Source: Eublepharis macularius (Eukaryota; Chordata; Lepidosauria; Squamata; Eublepharidae). From it: a stretch of 64,000 bases of DNA. The position numbers and the translations under genes are program-made. Shown here one piece after another: positions 44,639 through 58,240 of the stretch; within the stretch, counting starts at the first letter, position 1, and each line of letters begins with the position of its first letter. Location of the stretch: contig NC_072792.1 in assembly GCF_028583425.1 (NCBI RefSeq), forward strand, positions 159,036,676 to 159,100,675, given 5' to 3'. The notes under the pieces were generated by a model. It was not told where the DNA came from. It was given only the letters and a program-made list of their open reading frames with translations, and did not search any database.

Positions 44639-47600
44639 GCCCTCTTAAATCTGGGCTGTTTAGCGTGGAGTCACCCCCTACCCCAACCTTTAAGGGTTCC
44701 ATTACTACATCATTTCTGGCTGTAGGAGTGAAATTCTTATTTTTGCAGATATCCCTTGACACACCCTGTAATAACCTTCTCCCCCCCCCCCCATTCTTCT
44801 CTGCTTTCTTCAATTTTATTCCCTTTTGTGTCTGGAAACCAAAGACTGCAAACCTAAGCATTTCTCTTAAAAGGATTGAGTCAAGACTCCATAAGCAGCA
44901 GAGTTGCAATCCTTCGGTCACTTACACTGGCGAATGCCTATGCAATAAGGGCCTTGGCCGGGATGAATCTCTTATTTTCCTGTTCCACCCTCATATTCTG
45001 TTCCTGTACTTTATGAGCCAGCTGAAATAATACAGCCAAAAGGGACCCATTAGTCCAATGTTTACCTCCATGCCCATCAAAAATGACACCTGATTGGCCC
45101 TTGCTCATGGATGTTTTAAGCAAGAACAGTGTGTGTGTAACAACATAGGACATAGTGGTGCTTGGCTTAAAAAAATTACTGCTTGTCTTGAAGTAAAAGG
45201 TGTGGGGGAGGTCATTTCTTCACAACCCTAACAATGGGTCCTCAGAATCTTCCTAATGTGAAGAGGGTAGCAGAAGCACAATGGGTAGTTAAGGGGGAGG
45301 CAGTAGATTGTGGGCCTGTGAGTGCAGGGTGGCAGCAAGTCACGTCGGACTAAATGGAACTTGGTCTGATGCTGCGTGGCCCCTCTTGTGTTCTTAGGAC
45401 AGCATATTCATGATCACGTAACACAAGTTTAATCGTGCCATAAATCTGAGTGTGCACTCCTGCTATCTAAATTTAAAGCACGTCAGTGGAACTCAGAGAT
45501 CCTTGTTAAAAAAAAAAAAGATTGAAATTAGCTTATGCCTGGTATAAGGAATGTGGCAACTGAGACTGAAGGCCGATTCACACATTACAAAAGCCTACGA
45601 ATGACATGTGGCCTTTCGACAGATGTGGTCTGTGCTTGGAATATGTGTGCAGGGACCCAATTCAGGTCAGGACAGTATGTAAGGAGACAGGGTTTAAGCC
45701 TTCCCCAACCCCACACATGCCATTTTCCTGCCCCGAAATTAGCCTGGCAAGCTGTTACTTGCCCCTTTGAGAAAACGTACATGTTCTGATGGCTACACTG
45801 GTTTCCTCAATGGGGCAAACAACAGCTCGCCAGGGCCATTTCAGGTCAGGAAAGCAGCTCAAGGGGAAGCCTTAAGCCCCTCTAACTTGAGTGTTGATGA
45901 GAATTGGGATCAAACAGACCTGAAAACTGAATATTTAAACATTCTGGCTTGGCCTTCAGACAAAGGGGACCCAAGCTGCATCATCTTCCACTTCCCTTTT
46001 TTAGGTGGATTTGGCCTTCACACTTCCAACACCACTTCCAGCAAAAACAGGGAGGACTTCTTTATTTTTTTTTCGTTACAGCTTTGTATATCATAATTTC
46101 CTGGCCTCAAAGAGTCTTTCCCCTATAACTTCTTCTGGGCGAAAGTCTTGAGAACTGCCACTTCCCTGCTACACACCAATCCGCTATTCATTTCCATGGC
46201 GACCACCCTCTTTTGTGTGTCATAGACTTGCTCATTTTATCTACTGAAACAGCTTCCTGCTGTCAGAATGAGGCTTTGACAGCTTCGCCCCCCCCCGCCC
46301 CAGTCCTTTCTGTTTCACGCATCAGAGTCCTCCTGAGCCAAGAACCCTTTTGGCTCAAGAATGAGTTTCTGTGTCAGGCAGAAAGAGGTCGACAAGCTGA
46401 ATCCTCATTAGCTTCTGCGGCCCACCCTGCAGGCCTCAGTACAGGCACCTCTGCTTCTGTTAGTAAACTGAACCTCCATGACACAGAGGGGGGAAAGCCT
46501 GAACAAATGCAGAAGGTCTCAAGTACATAATGGAAATTATGTAATGCATGATGACGTGTGACCTTTTGACAAGCAGAACTACAACTTCCTCCTTTGTCGC
46601 GTGTGTTTTGGTGTCGTTCTTCAGATACCCTTCAGATGGTGTGTGTGTGTTTCTCTCCATCATCTTCTGCAAAAGGTCAAAATGTGATAGGGAGAGAGTC
46701 ATCAGTATTTAGTCACACAACCTCATGCAAGGCAAGACGTAGAAAATCTTTTTTTAAAAAAAGAAGAAAATCAATGCTGAGCCCTCTCCCCTTCCCAAAG
46801 TCTATTTCCTGTCATTGTCCCCAAATCTCTAGAAATTTCCCAAGCTTTTTAAAAAATTGCTACATGCATTTATACACATCTATTTCCTAATCCTTATCAT
46901 ATCTAATTTGGCTTCGAGGCTAATAATCCATTTAGTTTCTCTGCAAGTCTTTGTTCAGTATCCCTTTGTTACCAAAGTAAGTCCACTGTTTCTATAGTGG
47001 ATTTCCTACCTCTTGCCATGATTATGAGATCTTCATCAATGTAGTTCTCAAATCCCTTCTTGCCTTACTGTTGATTTTCACTGTGATTTAATGGCAGGCT
47101 GCTGATCTGGTGGTGAATTGAGTGGGACAAGAGAGTCAATGTTCTAACAAGCACTTTTATTGCAAAAAACCTTCACACAAAATGTTTTTAAGTAGAATAG
47201 ACTGGAAGTCCTCTTGCTTCCTGTTTCTTCGACGATAGTGTCTGGCCCAAAATATGTCTGTCGCACCCAGGAGGTGAGTAAGCTGTCCCTACATTGGGAG
47301 CTTCCACATTTCCTGGATGGCGGAGATGTGCAGTTGCATTTCTGCAGATCAGTGTTGCAGAGGAACTGGAAGCATGAGGCATGCATCTTTCTTGTTCACT
47401 GCACAACACAAGATGGTATAGATAAGGTTTCATAGCTCACGGCGGTAAGTAACCCCACTGTTATTACCCTAGGAGAGGGGCTGTAGTCTTAATAGCAAAC
47501 CGTATTTTGTATGCAGAAGCCCCAGGTCAGTTATCAGCATCTCAAATCAGAGATAATCTTACGTTGCAGAGTCTAGGGAAATGCTTTTGCTGCCTGAGAA

Positions 47601-47959
47601 CCGCAGCCAAAGCAGGTATTACTGAGATGGATGGATCAATGGGTATATGTTAGCATCATATGTTCAACAGACCCACTGCCTATATTTCTTTCATCCTCTT
47701 CAGCTTCGGAAAGAAAATTCCTCTTGCTGTCTAACCAATGGGTCAAGGTGGATATCTACTATATCAACAATGGTCACAGCAAATCCTTTGCTGATTCCAG
47801 CTTCTCAGCTTGCTTGATATATTCACAAGCAAGTCAAAGGCTGGTTTCATCTTTTGCCATTAAAAATGGCAGCAAAAACAGTACACAAACTGTTTGAGAA
47901 CTGGGAGAGGAGGAGATGTGTTAGCGATATCACAGGTACAAGATCAACAACTGCCCATT
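44639..47959. other. Intergenic, mostly unassigned
   Basis: A LINE 3' UTR fragment lies at about 45285-45402 (tcggactaaatggaacttgg, tctgatgctgcg). No gene or other named repeat is seen. Confidence 0.55.
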
Positions 47960-48290
47960 CATTCTGACGAAGGGAGCTTTGACTCTTGAAAACTCATACC
48001 CTGGAAATCTAGAGCTGCTATAGTGTAGTGGTTAAGTGGTTGAGCTGCAAATCAGCACTTTGTGGGTTCAAACCCTACTCCAGCCATGAGCTCAGCAGGT
48101 GGCCTTGGGTAAGCCACTCCTCTCAGTCCCAGCTCCCCAGCCCTATTGTAGGGATAATAATAACACTGACTTTGTTCACTGTGGTGAATGGGGCACTAAT
48201 CTGTCTGGAAAAGTGGTATATGAGTGCAGTTATTATTATTAGTTGGTCTTTAAGGTGTCACGGGACCTGAATCTTGCTCCACCCATTCAT
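47960..48290 (+). repeat. LINE-tail-type repeat split by a SINE
   Basis: gacgaagggagctttgactc, then ttgaaaactcataccctgga, is interrupted at about 48006 and resumes at about 48243 with ttggtctttaaggtgtcacg. Confidence 0.68.
48006..48242 (+). repeat. tRNA-derived SINE inserted in a LINE tail
   Basis: Head agtgtagtggttaagtggtt (A-box), B-box gggttcaaaccc, body tgggtaagccactcctctca, tail (TTA)n. Confidence 0.83.
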
Positions 48291-50689
48291 GCATATTCAT
48301 GGTGCCTCCCATAGTTTGTTGTTTGCGTTATCTTCTAATTCTGTAATCCTGGTGCTATAGCATTGTTCATTTGATGTCTCATAAATGCATTGTTTTTACT
48401 CTGTAATCTGCCTTGAGTCTCAGTGAGAAAGGCAGCTACTAAATAATAAATAAATACTCTCCAAAGTTGGCTTTTCCCTCATTCAAACTGAACAATAGCA
48501 AAAACATGCAATTTCCCCCCAGGGCTCATCCTGATCCAGAAAAGGGTACATTCTGTATTGTGTGTTGGCTTGCAAACTGCAGACTGAAAGCAGCATGTCT
48601 TTCTTTATGACCCTTGAATTCTGCAGAAAAAAAGGAAGTCCCCCAATAAACTTGAATTTTTATGTGTTGGGGGAAGAATCCAGTTCTTCTACCTTCTGTG
48701 AATAAAAATCGCCGAAAAGACCACACAAAATTATCCCAGCTTTCCTTCAAGCCAAGCAGGCTGATACAACTCTTTCTAGACTTCCTTTTTACACTTACAT
48801 AACCATCCCTTCTGTCTCCTTACCCATCTTTCTGGGGGGGAAATTCCAATGGGGACGACCCATGTCTGGTGAAAGAAACATCAGGCGAAATGCCAAGGGC
48901 TTCAGAAGTCACTCTCAGGGGGGCTTAATGCAGGAGGTGAGTTCAAGGAGGGATGTCCAAGCAGGCAGGGTATGTGGAATGAAATGCCTTGGGGAAATGT
49001 TACATTCCTTACCATGCCAGCTCCCTTCTCAGAAGCAAAGACTTGTCAGAGAGTGACTATCCTTGCAGATGCAAGGTTCAAGTGAAAAGACCAAGCAATG
49101 GTTTCAGTTGTAGCATCAGATTTCATAAGATAAACACATTTTGAAACGACAGGAAAAATAGCCCTGATGGCTAAACCTGAATGAATAATCGATGCATGAA
49201 TTCCATGTGCCTGCAGGCCAAGGGTCAACAGGGGCTAGAACAGGAGTGGTCCCAGTGCAATGGTAAGAGCACATGCTTTGCATACAGAAGGATTGCCCAG
49301 GCACAACGGCCTGCCATCTACAGCTGCAGGACCCAAAGAGCAGGGATCTTTATGAAGGGATTAGAACGTCAATACAATGAAATAGCCCAAGAGGTTACTT
49401 TTAGAAGGGAATACAATGGTAGCATTTATTGTATGCATCACCTTGCTTTTACTGCGTTGTATTCTACCTTTGTTATCCGTTGCTTGCATTATTGCATGTC
49501 CTACCTTAGACATTTTTGTTTCTTTGTTTGCTTTCCAGCTCAGAAATCCTAGTCCTACGGGCGCTGCTCATTGAACATTTTATGCTGTCTGACTGAAATA
49601 TTTTCTGTATTTTGTAATCTGCCTTGAGTCCTAGAGAATAAGGTAGGTGACAAAAAAAGAAATCTCAAAGAACCAGCATTAAATAGACATGCTGAAACTT
49701 TGTAGGATGTTGAATGGAAATCTAAGCCCCTTTTTAAAAAGTATTTAAGAAACTCAAATCCAAATAATGTCATGCAGAGAGAAGATAAAGAATAATCCCC
49801 AAGGCACTCTCCCCGGGTTACTACCTCCACCCCAGCTGCCCTCCATCACCTCTGCAAATGTCCTACTGGTAAAACTAGTGGCTTACCAGGGCACTAAATC
49901 AACACTGCCACTCAGGACTAGAGAAATTTCTAATTGTGGCACTGAACTATCGGTTCTGAGGCTGTCATCACTGGTCTATAAGAGGGAACTGATACTTAGC
50001 ACAGAATGGAAATAAGGAAGCTCTTGATAGTATCAGACTTAACAAAACATAGTTAATAGAACATTGCCTTATCTTGTTTAGCAGTTAATCTGCGTAAGCA
50101 GCAGAAGTGGGGGAAATGCAGAACGAAAGATGCTTCTGCTGCAAATAAGGACTCTGAATCAGGAATGGAAGGGGGACGTTCTGACGCCTTGACTGAAATG
50201 GGGTTTCAAAACCCGTCCAGATTTGCCAGCCACGAAGCTCTGAAGTCAAGCTAAATCAGCACACAATCTTCTTGGCCTGCGACCATCTCCTTTTGTGCCT
50301 GCAAAGCCTTACAGTGACAGTCCTGGACTCCTTGGTGAGAACAATTTAAAGGAAATGTCAACTCATCCTGAATCAATCCAATTTATTCTGCGGTTCTCGG
50401 TCACTTCTCGTCTTGCACTGGGAATAGCACATCAGAGGCTGGCTGGGAAATTAACCTGGTGAAACGGACTGAGCTTCCTTGCCTGAAGCCAATTAGAAAA
50501 CTGAACTGTGATTCTTTCATTCTGCCTTCACGCTAAGCTAGCAGCACCATTTGTCAAGCGGCTAAAGGACATGGGGAGGCCGATTTGCTACCCACACTCT
50601 TCAAATTGGTTCAGGAGTTCCAGAACGAGATGGCAAAACAAGGCTATTTTCATTTAACAGCAGTTTTCAAACTCCTATGCCTGAGGACA
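48291..50689. other. Intergenic with LINE/SINE ends
   Basis: LINE-end pieces lie at about 48380-48460 (ctgccttgagtctcagtgag) and 49590-49655. A SINE-head fragment lies at about 49240-49305 (gcaatggtaagagcacatgc). The rest is unassigned. Confidence 0.55.
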
Positions 50690-50895
50690 TGGGACAGTGC
50701 CTTATCCCAACTCTTGGTCCACCTAGCTCACTGTTTGCCTCCTGGCAGTGGCTCTCCACTGTCTTAGGCAGAGAAAGAGATCTTTTCCAACACCACCTAC
50801 TTGAGATTCTTTAATTGGAGATACCTGGGAATAAACCTGGAACATTATGTATGCAAAAGAGGTGCTCTGTCACTAAGCCACGGCTCCCTCTCATA
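50690..50895 (-). repeat. tRNA-derived SINE copy
   Basis: gtgccttatcccaactcttg, tggcagtggctctccactgt and aaacctggaacattatgtat, with head agtgacagagcacctctttt read on the minus strand. Confidence 0.72.
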
Positions 50896-52492
50896 TTGGT
50901 CAGTACAGACTTTGTGTCCTTAAAAGTGTGTATCCTTGTCTATGACTACTGCTTCTTTGGCCCCGCCACCCTTAGTCAAGCAAAGGTTTCCTGCTCTCAT
51001 CCATGGCAACACCCATTTGCCCTTGCTCCCCTTCTTCTTGGAACTCCTGCATACAGCTGGAAACACAGAAACGAAACATGAAGCTGGACGTAATGAAAAT
51101 GAGAGAGATAAAGAAAACAGTTGAACAGAAGAGTTCGTTGGAGGACCCAAGAAAGAGTTGGAACATCCGAAAGTGCGTTGAATCAATTCCGAGACACAAA
51201 ACTGCATCCACACCTTGCTGGAGATCACGCTGTCGATGAACCCTAGCAGTTGTTTACAACTAGATTTTCCTGCATGGGCAACACAGTCCAGGAGGTGAAC
51301 AATCACCAGAGCACAAGAGTGCAACAGCCAAGGTGTAGATGCAGAAATAACTATATTTATCTGGATTTTCCTGTCTCGGGGAAATGGGCAAAGGCCAGAA
51401 TCATGGAGCAGGTGTGAGAAAACTCTCACCTCCATAAGCCGCAACTCAGGAACCAGTCTAAGCATTGTAAAATCTTTTGTGACTTGAACTGGAGCCAATT
51501 AGATTTTAAGAGGGAAGGCAATTTGCTTATCTATTCTCAGGCTCAAGAGACTGCCTAAAGTCCGAGACACTCACTTCCAAGTCCTTCTAGACGGAAAGAC
51601 AAATCTTTCCTTTACTCTACAAGAGAGAGGCTGGGGGAAGCACAGAGATAATGATTGTATCATGAGGACAAAGGATAACTTATACTCATTCACCCAGCTA
51701 TAATCTTCAAGATCTTAAATTCATGAGACCAAAACCAGGCCATTATTTTTAAAGATAGCTAGTTTGCAAGAAACAAAAATTCAATTACTTGTTTTAAATC
51801 TCAGCCTGCAAAAAAGTTTAAACAGCACTACCAATAGCTATGAAACAAGTTTTAGTGATAGCATACGGCCATGCTTATTAGATGTTTGGGTTTATTAATA
51901 AACGCTACAGTTGAGTTCTCTGTCTTATTTAAAGATACCTTTGCATCAGTGCTTCTATTTAAAGCAAATTTTCTAGCTCAGAGACGATCTGTTACAGGTT
52001 TCAGTTTAGCAGCTCATTGGTGAGACTGTTCTTTAAAAGATTAGAGAATGGCTGAAGTTGGTGCGAGTTTTACCAATGGATTTGCACCTTCTGCCAATTC
52101 AATATGCGCATGTCTTCTGATCCACACAACCCTACACATTTCAAATCTTGCCACAAATCCTGTAAGCACAGTAGATCGGTATAAAGGCAGTGCGTCCAGC
52201 ACAATCATCGCATAAGGACTGCGAATCTTCCAGGCTGTTCTTTCCCCCCAGCAGTCCTTTCCAACCTTGAGAAAATTTACTCCCAGGGTTGTGGAACCCA
52301 CTTAGAGTAATAGCCACACAAGCCAGGGAAGCCTGAAGCGGGATGGGGAAAAGGGTAAAATTGCTCCCTTATTTTTCTTTCATCAGCAAAACTCCACTCA
52401 GAGAAGAGGCAGAAGGGAGTGATTTAATTCCTTTCTTTCTCCCCATTGCAGCATCCCAACTCACGTAGCTACTACTGCACATGGGTTCCAAG
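50896..52492. other. Intergenic, unassigned
   Basis: Short frames on both strands, no domain recognised and no named repeat. Confidence 0.55.
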
Positions 52493-52500
52493 ACCTTAAG

Positions 52501-52998
52501 CAGGGCTGGTGTGCCCATTGAGGCAGGTCCGGCCCCCGCCTCGAGCGCCGAAGGGGGCGCAGCGGATGGGGGTGTGTGCACGCCATGGAGCTGGCGGCGG
52601 CAGCACTGGCGGCTGTGCGGGAGGGATGGGAAGCCGCCCGTGCACCGCCCCAGCCCCCTGCCAAGCCTGGCCCGCAGCTGCTGCAGCCTGCCAACCCTCC
52701 CACCCTGCGCCACCACCAACACACGCCCCTGGCCGGGTGCAGCAGAAGGGCTGGGAGGACACACGTGCACCTTCCCAGCCACCCGCCGTGCCCGACTGGG
52801 AGCAGGGGCAGCCTCTGTGTGCTGTTCCAGCTGCCTGCCGCACCAATGGGTCTGGCTTGCTGCGTGATGACGTCACACACAGTGACATCATCATGCAGTC
52901 CGGGGCGCACGTGCACTCTGTGCGTGCGCATGTAGGGCCAGCAACGGACCTGCGGCTGCCCCCAGCCTCAGGCACCAGAAACCCTGGCGCCGCCCCTG
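52501..52998. mobile_element. GC-rich non-autonomous hAT element
   Basis: Termini CAGGGCTGGTGTGCCC and ggcgccGCCCCTG. The flanks ACCTTAAG (52493-52500) and ACCCTAAG (52999-53006) match at 7 of 8. The interior is very GC- and CpG-rich, which produces long overlapping open frames on both strands but no recognised protein. Confidence 0.82.
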
Positions 52999-53006
52999 AC
53001 CCTAAG

Positions 53007-54891
53007 AAAACACTTTCTCAGGGTTGGAAAGGACTGCTGGGGGATGGGGAGAAAGCAGGGGAAATGGTGACAGTCAGCACTTTCCCACTGAACAATCACA
53101 GGATCCAACCCAGTATGCATATAGGAGAGAGCAAGACTGTGTTCACTAGATCTGCACTCACTCTACGAATATTTTGCCGTATCAACACAGAGCCTATTCA
53201 AAATATGGACGTATCAGTTCCTCCCAGATGCTTTCCAAGGGTTTTCAATAGTGTGGTCAGAGCCTAACAGCAAACACAGAAAGTGGGCGCTCTGCTGATG
53301 CTAGGCTGAATGTGTGTAGGCAGGGGGTGGGGTTAGCAGGCACGATCTCACTTCTTGCTGCGGACAGGTTCTCTTGGCCACAAAAATGTTGTGTACAAGG
53401 CTAGGGAGCATGATGAATTCACATGAGTGCTTCTACCTGGGGAAATCCACTGAGGCAACAACGTGATGATTGGGACTTGGCTGTTGCTAGCAAAATAATA
53501 CCTTATTAGGAAATACAATACCCTTTGCTATCAGTTCCTGAAGATTCTAAAACAGACTTGATTCTAACGTAATTTCTTCTACGGCCAGCCAATCCTGACA
53601 GGCTCCCACCCCTCCAAGAATTGCACATGATGACCTTTGGCAACAGCCAGAGTGTAGAAAATGTGATGGATGATGTAACCATACAGGTTCCGTAACACAG
53701 CCAGAGTACGTAAAGCAACCAGCCATTACTTATTCTTCCTTTCTGACCTCCCACCTAATACTGGTAAAACTATCAATGATGGAAAATGTTTTTACGCCGT
53801 GATCTGGGCTCATGAGTCTATTACTGTTTTTTTTTAATTCTCTTAACTTGAAACCCAGAGCTGATAAAAGAAAACAAAAAGCTTGGCCGAGAGTCCAGTA
53901 ATGCCTGCATTAACAACTCTATTAAAGCCAGATGCATCAAGCTGCTACGCATTACACAATGAGTCTCCAGCCCTCTTTTCCAAGGTTTCACAACTGTTTT
54001 AGGAAAGGCTGAATGGACAAATAAACCTGTACATAAGACAACAAGCTTTAAGAATACATCTCTATTGACGTGGGCTGCATTGACAGGAGGTGTGTGTGTG
54101 CAAAAATGCACCCCCATAACGGAAGCAGTAGTAAGAGGCCACAGGGGTGGTTTCTACATCCACCCAGACCCTGTGCTGCTCACAGCTGGCACAGCTTACT
54201 ATCTTCTGCTCCTCTGTCTTTCCCCCATCACATCTATGCAGAAGTACAGATGCAACGGCAGTTTTGCCGGGTCCCACCCCTTTCCCATCTGAGCTGCACC
54301 ATAGCAGTACAGCATGGATCAACAGAGAGAGGAAGCCCCTTCAATGGCTAAAGGGGGGGGATGACATGCAGGAATATACTGCCCCACACCATTTTGTAAA
54401 TGGAGCTTACCTTCACCCTCTCTTCCCTCTACAGGCAGTGGAGGCATGCCCCCTTTGAACTGGACTAAAAACTTATTTTTAAAGGCAAAAAGCCTGGCAA
54501 CACTGCAAATTGTGCTTGTGCTTGGAACGAGCATGATATTATGTGGATGCTCTTTTTTAGAGAGTGAGAGTGAGTGAGAGAGAGAGTGTGTGTTCTGCAG
54601 GGATTTTTTTCCCTGTGTGGAAAGCAGGATCCCCCACACACATATTAAAGAGGGGTATGATGTTGTGTCCATTCTGAACACAATTTGGTGTTGTAAGGGA
54701 TTTCCCCTTTAAGACAGATTAAAAACACAGTTATCAAGAATAGCAACTTACAGCTTTTCAAAGATGGTGGCCGTCATTAACTGAGTTGATGCTCAGCACA
54801 CCATCAGCAGCCCCCTCTCCTTCACCTATGGACCAGTTTGACCTGGTACTGAAAAGAAACCTAAGGCCAAGTAACAGCTCCACATGCACAC
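53007..54891. other. Intergenic, unassigned
   Basis: Nothing recognised except a short GA-rich run at about 54562-54594. Confidence 0.6.
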
Positions 54892-55082
54892 ATACACATG
54901 AATACTGAATCAGACCAGTGGTCCATCAATTGCCTACTCAGACTGGCAGTGGCTCTCTCAGGCAAAGAGTCTTCCACATCTCCTACTGCCTGGTCTTTTT
55001 AATGAAGATTCTGGGGATTGAACACAGGACTTCCCGCATGCCAAGCAGAGGCTATTCCACTGAGCCACAGCCCTTCTCCTCT
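54892..55082 (-). repeat. tRNA-derived SINE copy
   Basis: atactgaatcagaccagtgg, cctactcagactggcagtgg, then ggggattgaacacaggactt and ccactgagccacagccc. It is well preserved. Confidence 0.85.
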
Positions 55083-56728
55083 CCAATGGAGCTCTGCTTG
55101 GAAATTACTACTTACCTGTTAAGAGAAAATGGAGATTTTTTTTTTTGCAGATTGGAAGTGTTTTATTCTTGCGTCGTCTTTCAGACTACCCAAATATCAC
55201 AATTAATAACAAAAGTATGTGTGAGCAACATGGGCTGGTAAAAAAGAGGGGGCTCTAATAACATTTGCAGCCTTGTCAGGAAGAGAAACCTGCCGCCCTC
55301 ATGTCTGTGCCCAGGTCTCCTTCTCTCCAAAATAGCTGCTGAGTTTCAGAAACATTTTTATACCATATTCTCCATGCAAAACAATATTGTATTTTACAGT
55401 TAATTAAATGCAGTATTAAGACATGACTTAATGGCAAAACAGTAGGGAAAAAAATGGAGAGTAAATATTCGAAGGAAATTCTACCAACACGAAAGACACC
55501 TTGGCATCCTTGTCAAAGGAGGACTGCGCTGAATTTGAAAAACAGTTTTCTAGACTGTCCTGAAAAAAGAGCAGCTGGGTGACCTTGGAAAGCAATTCCA
55601 GTATGAAATTCTCAGTTCCTTCTTTGTTCTTTCTATCAAAGCTGTCATCTAAGCCTCGCATCTACTACAAACATAGCAGGTAACACCCTGTTTGGGGAAG
55701 GGGGTCTCTTGCAATACAATCCATTTCCAAGTCCAAGGCCCAATCTTGGTTCTACTAGCAATAATTTCTGAAATATAATACTCAGAAATGTAAGTAAATT
55801 GGACAGAATACCCACACACTGAATGTGAGTCAGTGTGACTTCATGCATGTAAGGAAGCCATTAACACTATACAGAAGCAGTTTTGACATGCTGGGCTAAT
55901 GTCCACATATATGGGGAAAGATCATGGCTTGGGCTTCAACCACCACAAGCAAAACAAGTTTGCAAAAACCATCTTTGCTCTTTTTCCTCTTCCCACAAGC
56001 CCCAGTTCATCCCAAAGCTGCTGCTGAGGGGAGGCAACCTTGGGGCATGGCATGGGATCTGGGGCTGTGGAAAAATGAGGGGGGAAATCAGCTGAAGACT
56101 CTATGCACTGTTGACCAAGCTCTCCCAGAAATGCCAGAGGGGCGAGATTGCTGCAGATTCCCCCTTCTTGCTGAAGCCCCCTGCCAATACCTCACCAGCA
56201 GCTTCCCAGAGGGCAGCAGTTGGATGAACCCTTCCACCAACCCTGCTCCATCCAGAATCCAACCCAATGTGAACGGCATACATCACAGCTTATTTACCAG
56301 AGGTGCAAAATCCAGAACTGAAACATGGGCTTGAAAGAAGGGTACAGGAAGGAGCTTGTGGGGGGGGGGGATCTCACGGGGCTCTTTTTTGAAAGTTCCA
56401 TTGATCATTTAAACGCCATGGCTTAGAGTCTACCCATGGGAAGGAACAGACTAAACTGGAAATGCCCACTGATTTCCCCTTCCCACTGCAGACCTGCTCC
56501 ATGTCTTTCCCCAAGTCTCCTATACCACAGAAGCAGTATTTCATGGTGATTAGTGGGTTGTAGTGGGGGGAGGCAGGAAATTTGACTAACAGAAAATTTA
56601 GTCTGGATCCAACCTCACATTTTCTGATCATGGAAAACACTTCAGTTGGTTACAACCCCCCCCCCCCCATTTTTGCAAATTACTCATCCCATTATGGACT
56701 TCTGCCATGCTGTTCCCAGGGTCCAATG
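55083..56728. other. Intergenic, unassigned
   Basis: No gene, RNA or named repeat is recognised. Confidence 0.6.
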
Positions 56729-56745
56729 ACACATGCGCGCGTGCG

Positions 56746-56783
<38 letters not shown>
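56729..56783. repeat. 55-bp alternating purine-pyrimidine tract (CG/CA)n
   Basis: A strictly alternating run starts acacatgcgcgcgtgcgcgc and ends in (CA)n. Such sequence readily adopts Z-DNA. Confidence 0.95.
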
Positions 56784-56785
<2 letters not shown>

Positions 56786-58029
56786 GCACAACAGGCTACA
56801 CTGGACTGATGGAAATCGCAACAATCAAGTGCTGCTCTGCTCTTGGTAATTAGGACGTAAGCCACTGAAAACTCCTTAGTCTGTTAATATTGCTTTCTAA
56901 ACTTGTATTAATACACTATTTTTCTTCTCATTTTTAATGAAACTTTTTTGTAAAAGTCTGTGTAATCATTCATCATTGGCATTCTCATGGTTGTGTCTAT
57001 TACAGTTGCCTGCTTTGCATTAAACGTAATTTTGCCTGAAAGCTACATTTCTTTCTACAAGTCTCTTTTATCATTCCATAGTTAGGTGCTTAGTATTTAA
57101 AACCTTATGGTTAACAAGTAAGCTGAACTTTGAGTTACTTACCACCCTTTAAAATCATTTTCTTTTAAATTTACTGATTCCTAACAAATGAGCATTTTTT
57201 CCAAATGCTCAAAATATGAAATATTACTTGCAATGCACCTTCAATTAAATAATGTACCTTCAGACTGGATATTGTTCACACAAGGACTGTGCTCATCATC
57301 CGCAAGGGTTCTTTTTTTTATTGTCCTGACCCTCATTTCTGCATCCACTCTTCTTTTTGGGAACGCAGCTTTCATTTTATGTGTGCTGAAAGTACTGGGT
57401 GGGATTCTACTAAACTGTGAATGGGAAGAGTTCATGAGATGGGTCCCCCTTGGCCCTCTTCCTACACTCCATGAAAAAGTAGTCTTGTGGGTTGGGGGGA
57501 GGGTGGCTCTTGGGAACAGAGTGGAATATGCTAGGGGGCTGTACCAAAAAGGGGAAATGGGCAGAAACTGCCTCTTCCTTTCCTACACAAGTTTTTGCTA
57601 TGTGCCAGCGAGAAACTGCATCAGCCACTCAATTTATATCACTTCAATAGGAATATCAAATGCTTGTTGTAAGCTCTGCAGAAGTACCTCAAATCAGTGT
57701 ATATTAATATTTTAAGTTCTTCCTAGGAGCCTGGATCTTAACATTGGGGCGTCAGTCCAAAACAAAATGAGCACGCTGCTCGCTCTACTTACTATTTGTT
57801 CCCCTGGTTCGAAGTTTCTCAATGCCCAAAGTCATTTACAGGTAACTTGCCTGATAAAGCCAGAGGGGAAAGTCCACCTCTCCTTACTGTATGGAAGACT
57901 CCCAAGTATGAATCTTTTGGGACTGTTTTGAATAAATCATGTTTCTTTCCTGGAAAACTGTTTACTTTGGCACAGTTACCAATACAAGTAAAAAAACAGA
58001 AAGCATTCCGTCACTAAGAAAATGCTCAG
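56784..58029. other. Intergenic, unassigned
   Basis: AT-rich sequence. One long plus-strand frame (57188-57715) has no recognisable domain and no exon or promoter signals. Confidence 0.55.
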
Positions 58030-58045
58030 AAAAAAATATAAAGGA

Positions 58046-58051
58046 TTTATT
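58046..58051 (-). terminator. FDX1: Candidate FDX1 polyadenylation signal AATAAA
   Basis: TTTATT on the plus strand is AATAAA for FDX1. A U-rich stretch follows in the minus-strand sense. Variant ATTAAA hexamers lie nearer the stop (around 60911 and 58512) and could also serve. Confidence 0.4.
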
Positions 58052-58147
58052 TGCCAATTTGTTTAACAATGAGAAATATATACATCTTGTGGATTTCCTT
58101 GTGTAGATTAATCACCAACATTTACAGGACAGCTATTGAACTAGAGA

Positions 58148-58240
58148 AAAAAGTAGGATTTGAGTCCAGTGACGCCTTAGAGACCAACAAGATTTTCAGG
58201 GTATAAGCTTTCAAGAATCAGAGCTGCCTTCTTCAGATCC
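58148..58240 (-). repeat. LINE-tail-type dispersed repeat
   Basis: ggatttgagtccagtgacgc, cttagagaccaacaagattt and gtataagctttcaagaatca. The closest relative is at 4806-4895. Confidence 0.65.

Noticed and set aside
48020..48080. Possible tRNA gene (A- and B-box-like sequence); similar cases at 23790, 36820 and 54892
   Set aside because: Each is the head of a SINE with body and tail. None folds into an intact cloverleaf by inspection.
52369..53267. Cluster of overlapping frames up to 252 codons, resembling a GC-rich gene or CpG-island promoter
   Set aside because: Most of the cluster lies inside the hAT element 52501-52998, whose base composition explains the open frames.
57188..57715. 175-codon plus-strand frame in the intergenic region
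   Set aside because: No recognised domain, AT-biased random-looking composition, no splice or polyA context. It is the kind of frame expected by chance in 64 kb.
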